A model generated the notes under the pieces. That model searched no databases. It saw nothing but the letters and a program-made list of their open reading frames with translations, and was not told the DNA's origin. 7,379 nt of DNA from Chloroflexota bacterium (lineage in GTDB: Bacteria > Chloroflexota > Dehalococcoidia > DSTF01 > JACRBR01): the NCBI GenBank assembly GCA_016213125.1, contig JACRBR010000280.1:1-7379 (forward strand), given 5' to 3'. The position numbers were made by a program, and so were the translations under genes. This document shows positions 1 through 5,149 of the stretch, piece by piece. How positions within the stretch are numbered: position 1 is the stretch's first letter; each line of letters begins with the position of its first letter.

Positions 1-1
1 C

Positions 2-691
2 ATCGTGGATCCGCCGTTCAACATCGGCTCCGGCAGCGGCCGCAAGAGCAAGAACGGCCTCGGATGGGCCTTCTCGTCGCACGTCACCATGGCCGAGCAG
101 TGGGACGCCTACTCGAAGGACGAGTTCTTCGCCTTCAACGCGGAGTGGCTGCGTGAGGTCTCGCGCGTCGTGAAGCCGAACGGCAACATCCTCGTCTTCG
201 GCACCTACCACAACATCTACCAGCTCGGCTTCATCCTGCAGCATGTGCTCGAGCGGCGCGTCCTCAATTCGGTCATCTGGTCGAAACCCAACGCCCAGCC
301 CAACATCACCGCCCGCATGCTCACCGAGAGCACGGAACAGATCATCTGGGCCGTGAACAACACGCCGGCCAGGGCCACCGGCTGGACCTTCAACTACTGG
401 GACGCCAAGGAGATGAACGGCGGCAAGCAGATGCGCAACCTCTGGGAGTTCCCCGTCACAGCGAAGCGGGAGCGCGCCGAGGGCAAGCACCCGTCACAGA
501 AGCCCCTCGCCCTGCTCGAGCGCGCCGTCCTCCTCGCATCCAAGCCCGGCGAACTGCTGCTCGACCCCTTTGGCGGCGCCGGCACCCTCGCCGTCGCCTC
601 ACAAAAACACGCCCGCGACTGGCTCCTCATCGAAAACGTCGACGAGTACGCCGCCATCGCCCGGCGCCGCATTGAGGCGCTCGCGGTCTAA
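2..691 (+). CDS. Beta-class site-specific DNA methyltransferase (adenine-N6 or cytosine-N4), 5'-truncated by the window edge
   Basis: This protein transfers a methyl group from S-adenosylmethionine to an exocyclic amino group of A or C in a DNA site. Counting the GTG at position 5 as residue 1, the catalytic motif IV (DPPF, residues 2-5) comes first. A variable target-recognition part follows. The C-terminus holds HPSQKP (162-167), the SAM-binding motif I LLLDPFGGAGT (184-194) and an acidic motif II residue near E210. Motif IV before motif I is the beta-class N4/N6 methylase order (DNA methylase N-4/N-6 family). The GTG at position 5 encodes Val inside motif IV, so it is not the start; the frame is open to the window edge and only a short N-terminus is missing. 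DPPF replaces the commoner DPPY/DPPW; an aromatic residue at this place is normally sufficient. No restriction endonuclease is visible downstream, so it may be an orphan or have its partner upstream of the window. Base specificity and target site cannot be read from this. Confidence 0.9.
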   Translation: MVDPPFNIGSGSGRKSKNGLGWAFSSHVTMAEQWDAYSKDEFFAFNAEWLREVSRVVKPNGNILVFGTYHNIYQLGFILQHVLERRVLNSVIWSKPNAQPNITARMLTESTEQIIWAVNNTPARATGWTFNYWDAKEMNGGKQMRNLWEFPVTAKRERAEGKHPSQKPLALLERAVLLASKPGELLLDPFGGAGTLAVASQKHARDWLLIENVDEYAAIARRRIEALAV

Positions 692-692
692 C

Positions 693-769
693 CTGTGCCA
701 TGCAACTGACGTGGCACAGCCGTTCCCTGGCTGAGCGTGCGGACATCACGCAGCCGACGTGGCTGTGTA
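693..769. terminator. Overlapping inverted repeats between convergent genes; possible bidirectional terminator
   Basis: This stretch lies between the stop codons of the methyltransferase and dinB, which face each other. It contains a perfect 8-bp inverted repeat, CTGTGCCA (693-700) and TGGCACAG (712-719). A second stem is ACGCAGCC (748-755) with GGCTGTGT (761-768), including one G-T pair. A competing fold pairs CACAGCC (715-721) with GGCTGTG (761-767), enclosing an inner stem GGCT/GCGTG (729-732, 735-739) with CACGCAGCC (747-755). The right arm of the first hairpin is part of the competing outer stem, so the two folds exclude each other. No run of T follows on either strand, so this is not a classical intrinsic terminator. 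The terminator role is inferred from position between convergent genes. Confidence 0.4.
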
Positions 770-775
770 CCCCCC

Positions 776-802
776 ATCTGTGAAATCCGCGAAATCTGTG
801 GT
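776..802. repeat. Three-copy 9-bp degenerate tandem repeat (ATCYGYGAA)
   Basis: Three units follow each other in exact 9-bp register: ATCTGTGAA (776-784), ATCCGCGAA (785-793) and ATCTGTGGT (794-802). Substitutions are mostly C/T transitions at the same positions. The array ends exactly one base before the dinB stop codon on the minus strand, so it lies wholly outside the coding region. I recall similar short AATCTGTGAAATC-type words from intergenic regions of other bacteria, but cannot confirm a family here. Function is unknown. Confidence 0.6.
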
Positions 803-1879
803 TCAGTCCTCAGCATGCAGCGGCTCCCACAACACCCCCTGCACCCCGCCCTCGTCCACCAGCTTGGAGCACTGGATCCCCAGCAGCCGGAACATGTCCC
901 CCGGCCCCACCACCGACTCCAACAACTGCTCCGCCACCGACGCGATCACTGCCGTGTCGTCCGTCGGCGCCGCAAGCGTCTGCTGCCGCGTCACTGTCTT
1001 GAAGTAGCTGTACCGCAGCTTCAGCGCCACCGTGCTGCAGCGCGCCCCCGCCTTCCGCATCCGCCGCCCGACCTCGTCTGCCGTCTCCCGCAGGACCCGC
1101 CGCAGCTCAGGCCCGTCCGGCAGATCCTTCGCGAATGTCGTCTCCGCGCCGATCGACTTTCGCTCGTGCTCCGTGATGACCTCGCGAGGGTCGGTCCCCC
1201 GCGCCATGTCTCGCAGAAACAGCCCGTTCGACCCCAGCAGCCGCTGCGCCTGCGCGTCGCCGCACGCCGCCAGCTCCTCGATCGTCCGCACGCCAGCGCG
1301 CACCAGTCCCTGCTCCGTCTTCGGCCCGATGCCCCACAGCGCCCGCACCGGCAACGGCGCGAGGAACGCCGCCTCGGTCCCGGACGCCACCACCACCAAT
1401 CCGTCTGGCTTCCGCATGTCCGACGCGATCTTCGCCACGCTCTTGCTCGTACCCACCCCGCACGACAGCGTGAGTCCAGTCTTCTCACGCACCTCGCGCT
1501 TCAGCTCGCGGGCAAGCGCCTCTGGCTCGGCCCCGTCCGCCACCCAGCCCGTCACATCCAGGTACGCCTCGTCCATCGACAGCGGCTCCACCAACGGCGT
1601 CAGCGCCCGGAACACCGCCATCACCGCGCGTGACACCTCGCCGTACCGGCCGAACCGCGGCGAAACTCGAACCAGCTCCGGACACAGGCGCACCGCTCGG
1701 CTCATCGGCATCGCCGACCGCACGCCGAACGCCCGCGCCTCGTACGATGCCGCGGCAACCACCCCCCGCCCCTCAGGCGACCCGCCGACGGCCACGGGCT
1801 TCCCCCGCAGCTCCGGATGGTCGAGCTGCTCCACCGATGCGTAGAACGCGTCCAGGTCGGCGTGGATGATCGTCCGCAT
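803..1879 (-). CDS. dinB: DNA polymerase IV (Y-family translesion polymerase)
   Basis: This is an error-prone translesion DNA polymerase that extends primers across damaged template bases. At 358 residues it has the normal length. The palm begins with HADLDAFYASVE (6-17), giving metal ligand D8 and Tyr13 at the steric-gate position. SMDEAYLD (101-108) supplies D103 and E104. GVGTSKSVAKIASDMRKPDG (141-160) is the conserved palm/thumb segment, with Ser where many relatives have Asn before the Lys. A helix-hairpin-helix segment LPVRALWGIGPKTEQG (176-191) follows, then the little-finger domain (about 240-340). The C-terminus has QGVLW (347-351), which could be a degenerate sliding-clamp-binding motif (consensus near QLxLF). 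The ATG at 1879 begins directly with the family N-terminus MRTIIHADLDAF, so the start is secure. Catalytic residues are all present. No LexA-type GAAC-N4-GTTC operator is visible upstream. dinB converges on the methyltransferase and diverges from the small membrane-protein gene. Confidence 0.95.
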   Translation of the reverse strand: MRTIIHADLDAFYASVEQLDHPELRGKPVAVGGSPEGRGVVAAASYEARAFGVRSAMPMSRAVRLCPELVRVSPRFGRYGEVSRAVMAVFRALTPLVEPLSMDEAYLDVTGWVADGAEPEALARELKREVREKTGLTLSCGVGTSKSVAKIASDMRKPDGLVVVASGTEAAFLAPLPVRALWGIGPKTEQGLVRAGVRTIEELAACGDAQAQRLLGSNGLFLRDMARGTDPREVITEHERKSIGAETTFAKDLPDGPELRRVLRETADEVGRRMRKAGARCSTVALKLRYSYFKTVTRQQTLAAPTDDTAVIASVAEQLLESVVGPGDMFRLLGIQCSKLVDEGGVQGVLWEPLHAED

Positions 1880-1886
1880 TGCCCCG

Positions 1887-1915
1887 ATCGTACCGGCCGC
1901 GGCCCACTATTTCAG
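1887..1915 (-). promoter_or_regulatory. Candidate dinB promoter giving a leaderless or very short-leader mRNA
   Basis: On the minus strand CTGAAA (1915-1910) and TACGAT (1892-1887) are separated by 17 bp and each match four of six bases of the sigma-70 hexamers. The -10-like hexamer ends only 7 nt before the dinB ATG, which would place the transcription start at or next to the start codon. Only a weak GGGG precedes the ATG, which fits a leaderless message. Such loose matches occur by chance, and a promoter further upstream in this gap is equally possible. Confidence 0.25.
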
Positions 1916-1992
1916 CGCGATCGCACGAGCGGCCCTACGGAGCGCGGCGCATCGGCCGACATCGATAGCAGACTGGCTCGAGAGAGTGACCC

Positions 1993-2217
1993 GTGGACGT
2001 ACTTCTGTCGCTGGCTTCCGGTGTCCCATGGCAGCAATGGGCGATCCTCGCCGCCGCCAGCTGGGCCTTCGCCCTCGTCTGTTTCATCGGTTACTACCGC
2101 ACGCGCCCGACGTCGAAGTCCGCGTCCGTCGCCTACCTCCAACTCGTCCAGCACCCCCGCCCCGACGACCTCGCCGTCGAGCACGACCGAATCTACCCGC
2201 GGCGCCGCGCAGCCTGA
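1993..2217 (+). CDS. Small single-helix membrane protein, family not recognised
   Basis: This is a 74-residue reading frame starting at GTG 1993, preceded by a purine-rich GAGAGAG (1980-1986) at 6 nt spacing, a weak ribosome-binding site. Residues about 12-34 (PWQQWAILAAASWAFALVCF and the following IGY) form one hydrophobic helix with tryptophans at its outer end. YRTRPTSK follows, a positive stretch that predicts a cytoplasmic C-terminus by the positive-inside rule. The tail holds LQLVQHPRPDDLAVEHDRIYPRRRAA. Hand counting gives G or C at the third position in about 63 of 74 codons, like the neighbouring real genes, and this supports coding. I do not recognise a family, and no function is proposed. 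It diverges from dinB and converges on the kelch gene. The main alternative is a chance frame; the opposite-strand frame here lacks protein-like features. Confidence 0.55.
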   Translation: MDVLLSLASGVPWQQWAILAAASWAFALVCFIGYYRTRPTSKSASVAYLQLVQHPRPDDLAVEHDRIYPRRRAA

Positions 2218-2240
2218 CGCGCCGGGCGATACAGTCCTCC

Positions 2241-2264
2241 TGTCACCCTGAAGCGAAGGTTTTC
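2241..2264. repeat. Degenerate copy of an interspersed TGAGCGAAGCGAAGG-type element (tentative)
   Basis: The sequence TGTCACCCTGAAGCGAAGG (2241-2259) followed by TTTTC resembles a common interspersed bacterial sequence beginning TGTCATCCTGAGCGAAGCG, with one internal GCGAA-sized unit missing. It lies between the convergent stop codons of the small membrane protein (2217) and the kelch gene (2307). GGATCC (2301-2306) at the kelch stop could be a remnant of the usual inverted right half, but that match is poor. The identification rests on memory of such elements and is tentative. Confidence 0.3.
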
Positions 2265-2306
2265 AACGACCCACGGCCATGGGAGACGGAAGCCAGGCTA
2301 GGATCC

Positions 2307-3437
2307 CTACAAGCCGAGCGTCAGCCCCCAAAGCTCGCCGACGTCATCCCCACCGTCGTTTCCACCGAAGGCATACAACACGCCACCTGAGATTGCTGCA
2401 TCGAGGCTGTACCGCGCCGGAGGTGCCCCCTCCGCCACCACCTGCGACCACGCATCGGCCCCGAGGTCGAAGACCCAGGTCTCGGATGTCGGCCCGTCCG
2501 GCGTGTTCCCGCCCGTCAGGTACCACCGCTCGCCCCCATCATCGAGGCTCGCCCCCGCGAGGTTCCGTGGCCCCGGCACGACCGGCGGCTTCTGCTCAGC
2601 CCAGGCGCCGCCCGCCGGATCCAGCGACCAGAAGTCGCCCAGGAACGGCGTGCCGTCCGTCTGTCCGCCGAACAGCAGCATCTCGCCTCGCCCGGGCACC
2701 CACAGCGTGCGCAGGAGGCACCGCTTGATCGGTGTCGCCCCTGTCGTCGCGATCTTCGCCCACTGGCTCTTGCCAAAGTCAAACGACCACGTGTCGTCGA
2801 ACCGCCCCACATCCGTGAATCCGTGCGAGAGCAGCAGCCGGTCCCCCGCCGCATCCCATGCCCCGCCGCTCCCGTACCGGATCTCCGGATGCTCGGCAGA
2901 CCCCGCGTCGAGCCGCGACCACGCGCTTGAAGCCGGATCGAACGCCCACACGTCGTCGAAGAACGCGCTGTCGCCCTGTCCCGTCGCGATCACGAGCCGG
3001 TTGCGCCCACCGTCCCAAAACGCCACGTGCCCGAACCGCGCCGTCGGGCCGTCCGCCTCGATTCGGCGCCACGCCGAGCCACTGGTATCGAACTCCCACA
3101 GCTCGGCGTTCGACACGCCCGCCGTCCGCCCACCGAAGAGATACAGCTTCCCGCCGGCCCCGGCCGTCAGGCTCGGATCTCGCCGCGCCCCCGGTGTTAC
3201 TCCCTGTGCGGCGACGGGCGACCACCGCGCCACGGGTGCCGCGATTGTTGGTGTTGCCCCGGCCGTCGGCGCCCCGGCCGTTGGTTCCACAGCCGGGCTG
3301 GTCGCCGTCGGAGCGGGCTCCCCGTCATCGCTCCCGCATCCGACCAGCGCCACTGCGCCCACGCCTACTGCTCCGACCGCCGCCCCTCGGAGCAAAGCCC
3401 GTCGCGAGACCCGCCGCCGCATCGAATACACCATCAC
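2307..3437 (-). CDS. Tat-exported kelch-repeat beta-propeller lipoprotein
   Basis: This is a predicted extracytoplasmic lipid-anchored beta-propeller, probably a binding or scaffold protein; no catalytic residues are evident. From the GTG at 3437 it has 376 residues. A twin-arginine signal (SRRALLRG, 11-18) and a Gly/Ala/Val-rich helix end in a lipobox LVGC (31-34), so Cys34 would carry lipid. A flexible Pro/Thr/Ala/Gly linker spans about 38-70. Six kelch units of about 51 residues follow, with diglycine-type turns at FGG 101-103, TGQ 152-154, SHG 204-206, FGG 256-258, TGG 308-310 and FGG 357-359. Each is followed by W-aromatic/L-D strands. Tryptophans at 72, 123, 173, 226, 279 and 330 mark the paired strands. 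Units two and three have lost one or both glycines. Start choice is open: GTG 3437, ATG 3434 and ATG 3422 all keep the signal. It lies 86 bp after the monooxygenase gene, so co-transcription is possible but unproven. Its ligand is unknown. Confidence 0.85.
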   Translation of the reverse strand: MMVYSMRRRVSRRALLRGAAVGAVGVGAVALVGCGSDDGEPAPTATSPAVEPTAGAPTAGATPTIAAPVARWSPVAAQGVTPGARRDPSLTAGAGGKLYLFGGRTAGVSNAELWEFDTSGSAWRRIEADGPTARFGHVAFWDGGRNRLVIATGQGDSAFFDDVWAFDPASSAWSRLDAGSAEHPEIRYGSGGAWDAAGDRLLLSHGFTDVGRFDDTWSFDFGKSQWAKIATTGATPIKRCLLRTLWVPGRGEMLLFGGQTDGTPFLGDFWSLDPAGGAWAEQKPPVVPGPRNLAGASLDDGGERWYLTGGNTPDGPTSETWVFDLGADAWSQVVAEGAPPARYSLDAAISGGVLYAFGGNDGGDDVGELWGLTLGL

Positions 3438-3444
3438 ACCCCCG

Positions 3445-3468
3445 GGCTGATCGTCAGCCGGCTCCTTT
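3445..3468 (-). promoter_or_regulatory. Strong Shine-Dalgarno separated from the kelch start by a small hairpin
   Basis: In transcript sense a near-perfect ribosome-binding sequence AAAGGAG occupies 3468-3462, but it lies 24 nt before the GTG at 3437 and 27 nt before the ATG at 3434, too far for normal use. Between them is a perfect 6-bp stem with 3-nt loop, GGCTGA-CGA-TCAGCC (3459-3445). Folding this 15-nt stem-loop would shorten the effective spacing to about 9 nt for the GTG or 12 nt for the ATG. No in-frame start codon lies at normal distance from AAAGGAG. A weaker GGGGG sits close to the start as an alternative. Confidence 0.4.
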
Positions 3469-3485
3469 ACCAGAGATACGCACTT

Positions 3486-3523
3486 GCGGACCCGCGGGAT
3501 GCGGACCCGCGGGATGCGGACCC
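3486..3523. repeat. 15-bp tandem repeat, two and a half copies
   Basis: Two identical copies of GCGGACCCGCGGGAT (3486-3500 and 3501-3515) are followed by the first eight bases of a third (3516-3523). Each full copy contains the 8-bp palindrome CCCGCGGG. Across copies GCGGG (3494-3498) can pair with CCCGC (3506-3510), making a short stem. The array abuts the TAA stop codon of the monooxygenase on the minus strand (3526-3524), so it sits at the operon's 3' end and upstream of the kelch gene. There is no T run, so intrinsic termination is doubtful. A transcript-end stabiliser or neutral repeat is possible. Confidence 0.75.
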
Positions 3524-5149
3524 TTACCCGCCCCGTACAGTGTCCAGGAGTTCGCCGGCATTACGGGGAGCATCGTCTCCGCGCCAAGCCACGTGCCCGT
3601 CCGGCCGCACCAGGACCAGCCGCCGCTCATACAGCTCGGCCACCTGCGGCTCATCGATGTCCACCACGGTGAACGGCACACCGCGAGCGTCCGCGGCCTG
3701 CGCCAGGGTCGCCGCCTCGGTTTCTGGGTCGAAGCGCAAAAGCGCGTATCCGCCTCCGAAGAGGTCCAGCGTCGACCGTCCGTTCCGTAGCCACGCGTGC
3801 GGGGCCCGCGATCCCGGTCTTGAGGTTGGCACGTACGTCCGCACATCGTCGTCCGGTGGCGCGGGCGTCCCGTCGCTCACCACGATAGGCGAATCGTCGT
3901 ATCGATAGCCCAGCTGCACGCCCGCGCTCTCGAACTCCATCCGCTGGTTCGCCTCGATCCGCTCGCCGATAACCCGGCGCACATTCGCGCCTTCCGGTCC
4001 GTCCGACTCCACGACCTCCGGAGCCTGTACCGACCCGATTCCGCGCGCATTGGCCGCCGACTGCCCGACAGTCCGTTCCGCCACCGGCCGCCGCTCCGCC
4101 TCGTACGCCCACAGCAGGCCGGGGCCGCCCCACCGCTCCAACGTGGCCGCCAGCATCCACGAGAGATCCATCGCGTCACCGATGCCGGTGTTCATGCCGA
4201 ACCCGCCGGTTGGGATCAGCAGATGCGCCGCGTCTCCCGCCAGGAACACCCGGCCGGCCCGATATCGCTCTGCCACCACGAGGTGCGCCCGCCAAGGCTC
4301 GATCCGCAGCACCTCGAACGCGAAGTCGCAACCGGCCGCCTTCCGCACCAACTCCCGTGGGTCCAGCGTCTCAAGGTCCACGCCCGGTGGGACCGTGACG
4401 TGCAGCGTGAAAAGGTCCTCGCCGTTTACGGAGACGAGTGTCCCGCGGACGTCGGGATTGAACAGGAACGTGATGGCCGTGTCCACGTGCGGACTTATCG
4501 ACCGCAGCTCGCCGGACCGGAAGAAGATGCCGAGCTGCGACGTCACCGCCTGTTGGCCCTGCATCTCGATCCCCAGCACCCGTCGCACGCCGCTCCCTCC
4601 GCCGTCGCACCCCGCCAGGTACGCCGCGCGAACAGTCTCCTGCCCTGCGGTGTGCGAGATCTGCGCTGTCACGCCGGCTTCGTCCTGCTCGAACGACTCC
4701 AGCCGCCATCCGAAGCGGACATCAACCAGCGGGTTTGCCTCGGCCGCCCGCTTCAGCACCGGCTCCAGGTAGATCTGCGAGATGCGCTGCGGCTGCTCCG
4801 CCGCGTGCCGGCTGCCGAACGCCGTCTCAACCCCCATGCGTTCAGCCTCGTGACGCGACACGTACGAGAATCGCGTCAGTTCGTATCCGCTCAGGCGCGT
4901 CGCGAACACAATGTTATTCGGATAGTCGCCGGAGATCCCCGCCTCGCGAATTTGGCCGGCGAGCCCCAGCCGCCGAAAGTGCTCCATCGACCGCGTGTTG
5001 GTCAGCGTGCACTTCGGTGCGTCCGTTGTCGTCGCACGCTGTTCAACCACCATGCAGCGCACGCCGCGCCACGCCAGGTCGAGCGCGAGTGTCAGCCCCA
5101 CCGGCCCGCCGCCCGCGATCAGCACCGGCACAGTCCGCTGGCTCGTCAT
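3524..5149 (-). CDS. FAD-dependent aromatic-ring hydroxylase (PheA/TfdB-type, class A flavin monooxygenase)
   Basis: This enzyme uses NAD(P)H and O2 to hydroxylate a phenolic or polyketide-like aromatic ring through a C4a-hydroperoxyflavin. Its 541 residues match the PheA/TfdB/MhpA/RdmE-type length. GGGPVG (13-18) with E36 binds the ADP part of FAD. PKCTLTNTRSMEHFRRLGL (45-63) matches the family's segment after the Rossmann start. The DG motif CDGGGSGVRR is at 181-190, and the GD motif GRVFLAGDAAHLLIPTGGFG at 299-318 is followed by MNTGIGDAMDLSW. YEAERRPVAERT (349-360) is also characteristic. The C-terminal 100 residues (PGSRAPHAWL 445-454, LVRPDGHVAWR 513-523) form the thioredoxin-like domain of this subfamily. 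The ATG at 5149 overlaps the preceding gene's stop in ATGA, and no strong Shine-Dalgarno is seen, so translation is probably coupled. All FAD motifs are intact. The substrate cannot be assigned: phenol, resorcinol-like, 3-hydroxyphenylpropionate-like and anthraquinone-type substrates all occur in the family. Confidence 0.92.
   Translation of the reverse strand: MTSQRTVPVLIAGGGPVGLTLALDLAWRGVRCMVVEQRATTTDAPKCTLTNTRSMEHFRRLGLAGQIREAGISGDYPNNIVFATRLSGYELTRFSYVSRHEAERMGVETAFGSRHAAEQPQRISQIYLEPVLKRAAEANPLVDVRFGWRLESFEQDEAGVTAQISHTAGQETVRAAYLAGCDGGGSGVRRVLGIEMQGQQAVTSQLGIFFRSGELRSISPHVDTAITFLFNPDVRGTLVSVNGEDLFTLHVTVPPGVDLETLDPRELVRKAAGCDFAFEVLRIEPWRAHLVVAERYRAGRVFLAGDAAHLLIPTGGFGMNTGIGDAMDLSWMLAATLERWGGPGLLWAYEAERRPVAERTVGQSAANARGIGSVQAPEVVESDGPEGANVRRVIGERIEANQRMEFESAGVQLGYRYDDSPIVVSDGTPAPPDDDVRTYVPTSRPGSRAPHAWLRNGRSTLDLFGGGYALLRFDPETEAATLAQAADARGVPFTVVDIDEPQVAELYERRLVLVRPDGHVAWRGDDAPRNAGELLDTVRGG

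Noticed and set aside
5..7. GTG as a methyltransferase start codon
   Set aside because: It encodes the residue before DPPF in the catalytic motif and the frame is open to the edge, so it is internal to a truncated gene.
1032..1844. Long plus-strand open frame opposite dinB
   Set aside because: It is antisense to a polymerase with all catalytic motifs. Its Arg/Ser/Pro-rich, low-complexity translation is typical of the complement of GC-rich genes.
1917..1924. GCGATCGC palindrome (the cyanobacterial HIP1 octamer)
   Set aside because: One copy is expected by chance in GC-rich DNA, and HIP1 is meaningful only when highly repeated.
1880..1992. SOS (LexA) operator upstream of dinB
   Set aside because: Neither GAAC-N4-GTTC nor CTG-N10-CAG with a convincing centre was found in the divergent region.
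3486..3523. CRISPR-like array
   Set aside because: The copies are directly adjacent without spacers and the unit is only 15 bp.
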